From: Paracerasibacillus soli
Lineage (GTDB): Bacteria > Bacillota > Bacilli > Bacillales > Amphibacillaceae
Reading direction: 5' to 3' (one strand)
DNA: 64,000 nt
Assembly (NCBI RefSeq): GCF_034006335.1
Contig: NZ_JAWDIQ010000002.1
Shown: positions 54,961 through 62,876 of the stretch, in pieces
How the letters are laid out: each line of letters begins with the position of its first letter
Position numbering within the stretch: position 1 is the first letter of the stretch
The notes under the pieces: model-generated
Databases searched by the model: none
The model's input: the letters and a program-made list of their open reading frames with translations, nothing else
What the model was told of the DNA's origin: nothing
Made by a program: the position numbers and the translations under genes

Positions 54961-56489
54961 GGCTCTTTGTCAAATAGTGTTGGTGGCTGAATTAAGGTCG
55001 CTAAAATATTAATGATTCGGGATCTGTTTATCCTGCCACTTAAGCGGCAGGATAAACAGATTCTTTTTGTTGGCTTATAATTGCTTTTAACTTGAAATGA
55101 AGCATAATTCTACTTTTAAAGTTATTAAAGTTTCGATAGCCGTATGCAACTCGATTTAATACTTTGATTTTATTATTAATACCTTCAATTCGCCCATTAC
55201 TGTATGGATATGATAGACTATTCTCTATAAAAGGTAAGTGTTTTTTTAGTGTTTTTACGCTTGTTCTCATATAGCGAGAAACTGTGTTTAAGTTAACTGT
55301 CGACAATATATTTTCGAATGCCTTAAAATCCTTTTCCTTGATACTTTCCAATAATGATTGATAAAGATTGTAGTTCACTTTTAGATTGGCATCATAACTT
55401 AATAATTCTTCTACTACATTAACTTCTAGACGTTGCCCAAACAGCCTATAGTACTTGTATTCGGTATAAGATAAATCCCCTTTGTATTTCAATAATAGTC
55501 GCCAGTATCTTTTTAAACGGCGGTATTTTTTCATATCTTCCCCATTTGATGTTCGGAGGGAATTCATCACACGCACGCGTGTCATATTCATTGCACGACT
55601 AATTAATTGAACTAGGTGAAAACGGTCAATAATAATTTTTGCTTGTGGAAAAACTTCTTGGATGACATTCACATATCCCGCATTCATATCAATGGTGACA
55701 GTTTCTACTTTTTTTAAATCCCGTCTTTGATAGTTGGCAATAAAGTGATTTTTAATGGTATGGCTATCACGACGATCTAAAATATCGAGGATATCCCCAT
55801 TCTCTCCATTAACATATTCAAAAGCCATTTGCCCCTTTGCATATTTAAACTCATCAAACGATAAATGTTTCGGTAAAGCATGATAGTATGGCTCATATTT
55901 TTTAGCTTCTGTCGTTATGATACGTTGGACTGTTGTGGTTGAAACCGAACAGTCTTTGGCAATATCAGTTAGTGATTGTGCATCGGTTGATTTTATAAGT
56001 ACTTTAGCTCTTGTATGATATGAAATAAAGCAGTGTTCTTTAACGATTGATGTACGTGCAATAAAAGAAGCATTACAAGCTTTACAGAAAAATCGCTGTT
56101 TCTTTAAGTTTAAAAACGTTGGATAGATACCAGACATTGGTAAGGTAATACGTGATGTTTTCGTGCCATTTTTATAAACGGTATAATTTTCATTCTTAAC
56201 CCCACAACACTCACAATGTGTGGGCGTATAGGTAAGTTTGGCTGAAATAAACTTAGCCAATATTCCTTGATGTTTCTTAATTTGAATAGAATCTTCTTCA
56301 ATCGTGATGTTTTTATCTTGTATATCGAGTAAAATTTTCATATTATTAGAGTAAGACAAGTGATTTCCCTCCTGAATTGGGTTTTGGTCGACTTTAATTC
56401 TACAGGGAAACTCACTTGTTTTCTATTTTTACTAATACTAAAAATAGTGTTAGTGAATTTTTATCACCAACACTATTTATTGTAGAGCC
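54961..56489 (-). mobile_element. ISL3-family insertion sequence, complete
   Basis: A 1,529-bp element between rho and glpX. Its terminal inverted repeats are GGCTCTTTGTCAAATAGTG and, from the other end, GGCTCTACAATAAATAGTG, both continuing TTGGTG (20 of 25 identical). It carries one uninterrupted transposase and is bordered by perfect eight-base target duplications, so the insertion is recent and probably still mobile. Confidence 0.96.
55040..56359 (-). CDS. ISL3-family transposase
   Basis: A 439-residue transposase (IS204/IS1001/IS1096/IS1165 group). The N-terminal zinc finger shows CECCGVKNENYTVY and FFCKACNASFIARTSI; the helix-turn-helix is SLTDIAKDCSVSTTTVQRII near 132. The DDE catalytic domain has LSFDEFKYAKGQMAFEY near 167, VTIDMNAGYVNVIQEVFPQA near 222, FHLVQLISRAMNMTRV and, late, YSNGRIEGINNKIKVLNRVA with the glutamate. 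The TTG at 56359 lies eight bases after GGAGGG. The frame is intact in a window where many host genes are broken. Confidence 0.96.
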   Translation of the reverse strand: MSYSNNMKILLDIQDKNITIEEDSIQIKKHQGILAKFISAKLTYTPTHCECCGVKNENYTVYKNGTKTSRITLPMSGIYPTFLNLKKQRFFCKACNASFIARTSIVKEHCFISYHTRAKVLIKSTDAQSLTDIAKDCSVSTTTVQRIITTEAKKYEPYYHALPKHLSFDEFKYAKGQMAFEYVNGENGDILDILDRRDSHTIKNHFIANYQRRDLKKVETVTIDMNAGYVNVIQEVFPQAKIIIDRFHLVQLISRAMNMTRVRVMNSLRTSNGEDMKKYRRLKRYWRLLLKYKGDLSYTEYKYYRLFGQRLEVNVVEELLSYDANLKVNYNLYQSLLESIKEKDFKAFENILSTVNLNTVSRYMRTSVKTLKKHLPFIENSLSYPYSNGRIEGINNKIKVLNRVAYGYRNFNNFKSRIMLHFKLKAIISQQKESVYPAA

Positions 56490-56497
56490 AAGTTTTC
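56490..56497. repeat. Target-site duplication, right copy
   Basis: AAGTTTTC, identical to 54953-54960, directly abuts the right inverted repeat of the ISL3 element. Confidence 0.93.
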
Positions 56498-56667
56498 AAA
56501 ATGAACTAATTCCATTGACGTAGTGTTTACGCAGGAATGCTTCATAGAACATCATTGAACATATAGCTTATTTATTTTGTATCTTAATAGAAATCATCAC
56601 GGTAATAAAACCGCTTTACTAACTCTATATTAAACTTTTAACGGAATTTATTCAACTCATGAAAAGT

Positions 56668-56701
56668 AAAACGTCGGTCTACCGCTGTAAACCGACGTTT
56701 T
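56668..56701 (-). terminator. Terminator downstream of glpX
   Basis: AAAACGTCGGT and ACCGACGTTTT form an 11-pair stem followed by ACTTTT on the minus strand. The stretch 56702-56845 up to the glpX stop codon and 56498-56667 contain no other supported feature. Confidence 0.85.
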
Positions 56702-56845
56702 CAAGGGGTTTTTACAACGCTACTTCAGCTAAATCTATGTGACTTGTAATATTGTTGGCTATTTAAGTTTTTTTATACATAGACTTTTAGTTTACACTTA
56801 GATGTAATGGGCTACATCACAACCCAATTACTTATTAGGGCTTCT

Positions 56846-57817
56846 CTATTCTGCATCCATAACGAGGTTTGGTTTTTTAATTAAACTATGTTCTCCATCA
56901 ATAAAACGAACCGTTCCGCTTTTTGCACGCATCACAACTGTTTGTGTTGTTGCTTTGGATCCTTTGAATTGAACTCCCTTTAGCAACTCACCATCGGTTA
57001 CACCAGTAGCCGCAAAAATTGCGTCATTTCCATCACATAAATCATTCATATAAAAAACTTTGTTGATATCATCGATTCCCATCCGTTTACAGCGCTCTTT
57101 TTCTGCATCATTTGTTGGCATAAGCTGTCCTTGGATTTCACCGCCTAAACATTTTAAGGCAACAGCTGACAATACACCTTCTGGCGCGCCGCCTATACCA
57201 AATAAAATGTCAACTCCCGTATGATCGAAAGCTGTATTGATTGCGGCTGCCACGTCACCATCCGTGATGAGTTTGATTCGAGCACCCGCTTCACGAATTG
57301 CTGCGATTACACCATGATTACGTGGTCTATTTAAAACAACGGCAACGACATCTTCTACTGCTTTATTTTTAGCTTTGGCAACAGCTTCAATATTTTCTCG
57401 TGGGGAAGCATTAATATCAATTTTCCCTACTACTTCAGGGCCAACTGCAATTTTCCTCATATACATATCCGGTGCATGGAGCAACATACCGCCATCCGCG
57501 ATTGCAATAACAGATAACGCATTCCACGAACCACTTGCAACAATATTTGTTCCCTCTAAAGGATCTACTGCCACATCAACAATTGGACCTGTTCCCATTC
57601 CAAGCTTTTCACCAATGTAAAGCATCGGCGCTTCATCTAGTTCACCTTCTCCAATGACAACGGTACCTTGCATTGGAATGGTGTCAAATACAGTACGCAT
57701 TGCTGATGTAGCAGCATCATCTGCTTCGTTTTTCTTTCCTCTTCCCATCCAACGAGCAGATGCTAATGCTGCAGCTTCTGTCACGCGTACTAACTCCATC
57801 GTTAAACTTCTTTCCAT
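56846..57817 (-). CDS. glpX: Class II fructose-1,6-bisphosphatase GlpX
   Basis: A 323-residue phosphatase of gluconeogenesis. The Li+-sensitive phosphatase motifs are VVIGEGELDEAPMLYIGE near 54-71, VDVAVDPLEGTNIVASG near 80 (DPLEGT binds the metals) and GIGGAPEGVLSAVALKCLGG near 210. It begins MERSLTMELVRVTEAAALAS; the internal ATG (MELVRV) is an alternative start. Location next to murAB and rho matches B. subtilis. Intact. Confidence 0.95.
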   Translation of the reverse strand: MERSLTMELVRVTEAAALASARWMGRGKKNEADDAATSAMRTVFDTIPMQGTVVIGEGELDEAPMLYIGEKLGMGTGPIVDVAVDPLEGTNIVASGSWNALSVIAIADGGMLLHAPDMYMRKIAVGPEVVGKIDINASPRENIEAVAKAKNKAVEDVVAVVLNRPRNHGVIAAIREAGARIKLITDGDVAAAINTAFDHTGVDILFGIGGAPEGVLSAVALKCLGGEIQGQLMPTNDAEKERCKRMGIDDINKVFYMNDLCDGNDAIFAATGVTDGELLKGVQFKGSKATTQTVVMRAKSGTVRFIDGEHSLIKKPNLVMDAE

Positions 57818-57923
57818 TATTATTCCTTCTCCCTTTTATTAATACCCTCATCCCAAGAGGTACAAAAGAAGAGCATTTTCTTTCCAATATCTCTATCATA
57901 TCACGTATTTATCTTAATATGAA

Positions 57924-59213
57924 TTACGAATTTTGAAATTGCCTAATTTCTTCTTCTGTCATATTTTCTCGCCAAATTTTAGCACCGAGATTCGTTAATT
58001 TTTTAGTCATATTTTCATAACCACGATCAATATGTTCAAGGCCAGTTATTTCAGTAATACCATTGGCGATTAGTCCAGCGATAACGAGTGCTGCGCCTGC
58101 ACGTAAATCACTTGCTTTTACTTTTGCACCTTCTAATTCCACTGGTCCTGTAACGATTGCAGATCCGCCTTCTACTTTGATCGTTGCATTCATGCGTCTT
58201 AATTCATCAATATGTTTAAGGCGAGCACTGTAAATAGTGTCTGTTACGACTCCTGTATCATATGCCCTTGTCAACAATGTTGTAAATGGTTGCTGTAAAT
58301 CAGTTGGAAAGCCGGGGTAAACTAATGTTTTGATATCTACACTCTTTAACTTCTTGCCCGGGGAAACATATAATTGATCATCACTTTCTTTGATGGTGAC
58401 ACCCATTTCACGAAGTTTTGCAAGGAGTGATTCTAAGTGTTGCGGGATAACATTGTCAATCACGACTTCTTTTCCAGCTGCAGCCGCCGCAATAATATAT
58501 GTCCCGGCTTCTATTCGGTTTGGAATGATTGTATGACGACAACCATGTAAAGTTGGTACACCATCAATGCGAATAACATCTGTACCAGCACCTTTAATCT
58601 TCGCGCCCATATTTGTTAACAATGTTGCAACATCGATAATTTCCGGTTCCTTTGCCGCATTTTCGATAACTGTTCTTCCTTTTGCTTTAACTGCGGCTAA
58701 CATAATATTTATCGTTGCTCCAACACTCACGACGTCCAAATAAATCCGAGCACCAATTAATTCCTTCGCGCGAATATAGATTGCACCTTGTTCATTGGTT
58801 ACTTCTGCACCTAATGCTTCGAATCCTTTTATATGTTGGTCAATTGGACGCGGACCTAGGTGACAGCCTCCAGGTAAGCCAATTACTGCCTCTTTAAATT
58901 TCCCTAGCATTGCCCCCATAAAATAATAAGAGGCACGTAGTTTTTTCACTTTTCCATTTGGTAATGGCATAGAAATCATGTTTTCCGGGTTAATATGCAG
59001 TGTCTGCCCTGCATCCCATGAGACACTTCCGCCAATTTCCTCTAGCAATTGGGCAAGTGTATATACGTCAGATATATTGGGAAGGCCTTCTAATGTAACG
59101 CGGGAATCTGCTAGAATTGCTGCTGGTACTAAAGCAACTGCACTATTTTTAGCTCCACTAATCCGAACCTTTCCGTTTAAAACATGACCACCTTCAACTA
59201 AAATTTTCTGCAT
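57924..59213 (-). CDS. murAB: UDP-N-acetylglucosamine 1-carboxyvinyltransferase MurAB
   Basis: A 429-residue second EPSP-synthase-fold enzyme of peptidoglycan synthesis. ISGAKNSAVALVPAAILADS near 19, the catalytic cysteine in LPGGCHLGPRPIDQHIKGFE near 117, GFPTDLQQPFTTLL and ASDLRAGAALVIAGL are present. Its position between tal and glpX is that of B. subtilis murAB (murZ), and its divergence from the copy at 21914 indicates an old duplication. Intact. Confidence 0.96.
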   Translation of the reverse strand: MQKILVEGGHVLNGKVRISGAKNSAVALVPAAILADSRVTLEGLPNISDVYTLAQLLEEIGGSVSWDAGQTLHINPENMISMPLPNGKVKKLRASYYFMGAMLGKFKEAVIGLPGGCHLGPRPIDQHIKGFEALGAEVTNEQGAIYIRAKELIGARIYLDVVSVGATINIMLAAVKAKGRTVIENAAKEPEIIDVATLLTNMGAKIKGAGTDVIRIDGVPTLHGCRHTIIPNRIEAGTYIIAAAAAGKEVVIDNVIPQHLESLLAKLREMGVTIKESDDQLYVSPGKKLKSVDIKTLVYPGFPTDLQQPFTTLLTRAYDTGVVTDTIYSARLKHIDELRRMNATIKVEGGSAIVTGPVELEGAKVKASDLRAGAALVIAGLIANGITEITGLEHIDRGYENMTKKLTNLGAKIWRENMTEEEIRQFQNS

Positions 59214-59345
59214 GTAAAAAACCCCACTTTATCGATACATTTATAAAGACATGTTGATGATGCAAACATGCGTACAAGGTACATACGTAGTACGAACATG
59301 TCTCATATTTTGGATGGTTGCGTTCTACATAAAGCTAACGCATGA

Positions 59346-59667
59346 GCTCAAGCACCCAGCAACTAGCAAACTTGGGCCTACAGGACGTAGGTCAGTTCGA
59401 CGTTGCCACAGACGTGGCGTACTTAGTCGAACTACCTCCCTAAACGATAAGTCAATATCGGTTCGTATCCTTTAAAGGAAGGTCGACTACTTACGACCTT
59501 TGCGGCCAACGTCGGCATACCCCAATGTTGGGTATATTTCCTTTATCTTGGTAGACTTTATAGGATGATCGACTAAAACCGCCACTTTGCGTGGCAACGC
59601 CGACCCACCCTGCTTGGCAGGGCGCAGTTTGTACGTTGCTAAACGGGTGCTTTCGCTTTTCTTGTCT
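59346..59667. repeat. Intergenic repeat, copy A (322 bp)
   Basis: Begins GCTCAAGCACCCAGCAACTA and ends GGGTGCTTTCGCTTTTCTT, so its ends are imperfect inverted repeats around AAGCACCC. The interior includes several hairpins such as CTACTTACGACCTTTGCGGC and CCCAATGTTGGG, and GCGTGGCAACG. Compared with copy B it has an extra 60 bases near 59378-59440. Short open frames in it are repeat by-products. Confidence 0.85.
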
Positions 59668-59668
59668 A

Positions 59669-59927
59669 GCTCAAGCACCCAGCAACTAGCAAACTTCGGA
59701 CGCCTCCGTACGATAAGTCAATATCGGTTCGTATCCTCTAAAGGAAGGTCGACTACTTACGGCCTTTGCGGCCAACGTCGACATACCCCAATGTTGGGCA
59801 TATTTCCTTTATCTCGGTAGACTTTATAGGATGATCGACTAAAACCGCCACTTTGCGTGGCAACGTCGACCCACCCTGCTTGGCAGGGCGCAGTTCGACG
59901 TTGCTAAGCGGGTGCTTTCGCTTTTCT
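59669..59927. repeat. Intergenic repeat, copy B (259 bp)
   Basis: A second copy in direct orientation, starting one base after copy A and about 95% identical over the shared parts. Together they fill the gap between murAB and tal. The composition and nested hairpins suggest a dispersed structured element rather than a gene. Confidence 0.85.
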
Positions 59928-59997
59928 AACAGTATGTTCAAATAGGCACGAAATGATAACGTTTTTGAACTTTTTCATTTCGTGCCTATGGCTTTCT

Positions 59998-60639
59998 TTA
60001 TTTTGTTTTGTTCCAGTCTGCTAGGAAACGTTCGATTCCTTGGTCAGTTAATGGATGTTTTACAAGTTGTTTTAAGACTTGTAGTGGGACGGTTGCGATA
60101 TGTGCACCATTTAATGCAGCGTCTGTTACATGTAGCGGGTGACGAATGGATGCTGCGATAATTTCTGTAGGAATTTGGTGACGGTCAAATATTTCTGCAA
60201 CTGTCGCAATTAATTGCATGCCATCATGGCCAATATCGTCTAATCGACCTAAAAATGGTGAAACATATGTTGCACCAGCACGGGCAGCAAGCAATGCTTG
60301 ATTCGCATTAAATATGAGCGTTACATTCGTTTTGATGCCAAGGTCGTGAAAAGCCTTAACAGCCTTTAATCCTTCTAATGTCATCGGTACTTTCACCGTA
60401 ATATTAGGAGCAATGGCAGCTAATTCCTTTCCTTCCTCAATCATTCCTGCAGCATCTTCCGCGATAACCTCCGCACTAACAGAACCAGAGACAACTTTTG
60501 TTATCTCCTTTAATCGCTCATGAAAAGATACACCTTCTTTAGCAACTAAACTTGGGTTTGTTGTAACCCCGGCTAGAATACCGAGTTCATTCGCTTCACG
60601 AATTTCATCAATATTTGCTGTATCTACAAAAAATTTCAT
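59998..60639 (-). CDS. tal: Transaldolase (TalC/Fsa type)
   Basis: A 213-residue short transaldolase of the pentose phosphate pathway. It begins MKFFVDTANIDEIREANELG. The Schiff-base lysine is in NITVKVPMTLEGLKAVKAF near 83, followed by TNVTLIFNANQALLAARAGA near 104, TYVSPFLGRLDDIGHDGMQL, and IIAASIRHPLHVTDAALNGA with HIATVPLQVLKQLVKHPLT. ATG follows GTGAGGGGTTCAC. Located between murAB and fbaA as in B. subtilis ywjH. Intact. Confidence 0.96.
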   Translation of the reverse strand: MKFFVDTANIDEIREANELGILAGVTTNPSLVAKEGVSFHERLKEITKVVSGSVSAEVIAEDAAGMIEEGKELAAIAPNITVKVPMTLEGLKAVKAFHDLGIKTNVTLIFNANQALLAARAGATYVSPFLGRLDDIGHDGMQLIATVAEIFDRHQIPTEIIAASIRHPLHVTDAALNGAHIATVPLQVLKQLVKHPLTDQGIERFLADWNKTK

Positions 60640-60686
60640 GTGAACCCCTCACTGTCCCATCATATTTTAAAACGTACTATTCATTA

Positions 60687-61550
60687 TTATGCCTTTTGGG
60701 ATGAACCAAATTCGCGCATTTTGCCAATTACTGTTTCTTTAATTGCGTCACGTCCAGGTCCCAAATATTTTCTTGGATCATATACGTCTAGATCGTTGTT
60801 TAAAACCTCACGAATTGCTTTTGTTTGGTTAATTTGGTTTTCTGTATTTACATTAATTTTTGCAGTTCCTAATGAGATTGCACGTTGAATATCTTTTGTT
60901 GGGATGCCTGTACCACCATGTAAAACTAATGGAACACCAGTAAGCTTCATTACTTCTTCCATACCATCAAACCCTAGATTTGGTTCACCTTTATAAGGTC
61001 CATGAACAGATCCTAGTGCAGGAGCAAAACAATCCACACCAGTTTCTCTAACTAGGCGATCACACTCTTCTGGAATTGCATACATTGCTTCCGCGTCATC
61101 GACAATAAGATCGTCTTCTTGTCCACCAACACGTCCTAATTCTGCTTCAACAGACACGCCATGGAAATGTGCTAATTCTACTACTTTTTTTGTAACTGCA
61201 ATATTTTCATCAAGTGGTAGTGCAGATGCATCAATCATGACTGAAGTAAATCCTGCATGAATTGCTTTTGCACAAGCTTCGTAGCTTGATCCATGGTCAA
61301 GATGAATAGCGACTGGTACTGTAATACCATACTCTTCTATTAATGCTTCAACCATTGCAACGACAACTTTGAACCCACCCATGTATCTCGCTGCACCTTC
61401 AGAAACCCCAAGAATAACTGGAGACTTTTCTTCTTCAGCCGCTTGCAAAATTGCTTGCGTATATTCCAAATTGTTTAAATTAAATTGACCTACTGCGTAA
61501 TGATTTTCTTTCCCCTTTTCAAGCATCTCTTTCATTGAAACTAATGGCAT
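60687..61550 (-). CDS. fbaA: Class II fructose-1,6-bisphosphate aldolase
   Basis: A 287-residue zinc aldolase of glycolysis. Zinc ligands and active-site residues lie in VPVAIHLDHGSSYEACAKAI near 77-96, SVMIDASALPLDENI, GVSVEAELGRVGGQEDDLIV near 127, LGSVHGPYKGEPNLGFD near 176 and VLHGGTGIPTKDI near 206, with AKINVNTENQ. ATG follows GAGGAGTTTTTT. The gap up to spo0F (61551-61857) shows no further gene. Intact. Confidence 0.97.
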   Translation of the reverse strand: MPLVSMKEMLEKGKENHYAVGQFNLNNLEYTQAILQAAEEEKSPVILGVSEGAARYMGGFKVVVAMVEALIEEYGITVPVAIHLDHGSSYEACAKAIHAGFTSVMIDASALPLDENIAVTKKVVELAHFHGVSVEAELGRVGGQEDDLIVDDAEAMYAIPEECDRLVRETGVDCFAPALGSVHGPYKGEPNLGFDGMEEVMKLTGVPLVLHGGTGIPTKDIQRAISLGTAKINVNTENQINQTKAIREVLNNDLDVYDPRKYLGPGRDAIKETVIGKMREFGSSQKA

Positions 61551-61857
61551 AAAAAACTCCTCCTCAGATTGTTGTTACAAATAAATTTTGAGACTAAGTA
61601 TCATATATAAATAAAACATAACTTTACACATATAGAATATCAATTCACAGATGTTGGCGCAACAATTGAGGACAATCTTATTTTTAAGCGTCAGCCTTTT
61701 CCCATTCGTTCTGAGCAATGATAGCGATGACATAACATAAAAATAATGGTTTCTTATAAAAATGACTAAATTGTTACAATGCTTTACTAAAAGAAAATAA
61801 TAGCAGGATATTTGCAATCTAGACGAAAAATGCGAAAAATAACCGATGATGTAACCT

Positions 61858-62229
61858 TTACTTTGGGCAAGGCAATTTCATAATGGAAAGAACGGTTGTG
61901 TATAATTCTTTCACATCAAAAGGTTTAGATATCACTGCTTTCACAAAATCAAATTGTTCTACTTCCCCTTCAATAGATTCAATCAATCCCGTCATAAAAA
62001 TGGTTGGTAAGTTAATTTTTTTATCTTTTAATATATGTAAAACCTCTATACCATCCATAATTGGTAATTTATAATCAATAATCAATAACTCAATTGGTAG
62101 TTCTAAAATCATATCAATTGCCTGTTTACCCGTTTCAGCAGTATGTATCGTTAGTGTATCCGCTTTCAGTATTTCTTGAATGAGTAGCCGTATTCCATGT
62201 TCATCATCAACAACTAAAATATGTTTCAT
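61858..62229 (-). CDS. spo0F: Sporulation phosphorelay response regulator Spo0F
   Basis: A 123-residue stand-alone receiver domain with no output domain, matching Spo0F in size and place (pyrG-spo0F-fbaA). It takes phosphate from the sporulation kinases and passes it to Spo0B. Acidic pocket residues are in ILVVDDEHGIRLLIQEIL at 4-21, the phospho-acceptor aspartate is in LLIIDYKLPIMDGIEVL near 50, and the conserved lysine in AVISKPFDVKELY near 103. The threonine position reads IFMTGLIES, slightly unlike MTAYGE of B. subtilis. The ATG at 62229 is eight bases after GGGGGAG. Confidence 0.92.
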   Translation of the reverse strand: MKHILVVDDEHGIRLLIQEILKADTLTIHTAETGKQAIDMILELPIELLIIDYKLPIMDGIEVLHILKDKKINLPTIFMTGLIESIEGEVEQFDFVKAVISKPFDVKELYTTVLSIMKLPCPK

Positions 62230-62433
62230 GAATGTTTCTCCCCCCACATACCAATTCACACTTTGGGCCAAAAGTCCTCCCTTATAACGAACGAAATAAC
62301 AATACAAGTAAAAAGTCCTGATGTCTATGTACTATATAATATGTATAAAACAGACAACATGATGAAGATGTATGTTTAATTATATCCATCATTACATGCA
62401 AAACGTTTCAATGCAACATTTATTTACAAATAA

Positions 62434-62440
62434 TGTCGAA
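62434..62440 (+). promoter_or_regulatory. Possible Spo0A box upstream of spo0F
   Basis: TGTCGAA at 62434-62440 equals the core 0A box and lies about 205 bases before the spo0F start. B. subtilis spo0F is controlled by Spo0A~P and sigma-H. A seven-base match is weak on its own. No convincing gene lies in 62230-62776. Confidence 0.35.
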
Positions 62441-62776
62441 AAGGAAAGCAGGCCATTACCGATTTACCCGATTACTTCTTATTTTAAACTACTATTTTTA
62501 TAAACTTGATACAACACAAAGCTTTATAAAATGCATAAGTTCCTGTCGTGTTAGAATGATAAGCTTCATCAATAAAACGCACTTTATATCGCACATTGCG
62601 AAATTTTATCAAGATCATAAGCACCTATTCGTTACATCTTCGCTTACCTAATACATAAAGGGACGATGATAGGTTTGAATCCCCGCCTCCGCCTAAGTCG
62701 AACTTTCTCTCATTCAATGGTTTACAATGTAATGAGACATATCACGATGCAGTATATTTATGCTCGTTTACATTTC

Positions 62777-62863
62777 AAAAAAGCCCATTTCTATGATGTA
62801 CCCCGAAAAGTTAGACCACCACATCTAACTTTTCGGGTATAACATACCATAGTGGACTTTTTG
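62777..62863 (-). terminator. Double hairpin downstream of pyrG
   Basis: An inner stem ACCCCGAAAAGTTAGA / TCTAACTTTTCGGGT (62800-62838) sits inside an outer stem formed by AAAAAAGCCCA and the region CATAGTGGACTTTTT. On the minus strand it ends GGGCTTTTTTG, so it can terminate pyrG. The inner palindrome recalls terminal sequences of some IS3-group elements, which is uncertain. Confidence 0.7.
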
Positions 62864-62876
62864 AAAAATAAATGAA

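Noticed and set aside
59487..59941. Two similar minus-strand frames of about 62 residues (PAKQGGSxLPRKVAVLVDHP)
   Set aside because: They are the same stretch of the two intergenic repeat copies, without start signals; similarity reflects DNA duplication.
62800..62838. End of an IS3-type element next to pyrG
   Set aside because: Only a symmetric hairpin is present, with no transposase or second end; a terminator role is sufficient.
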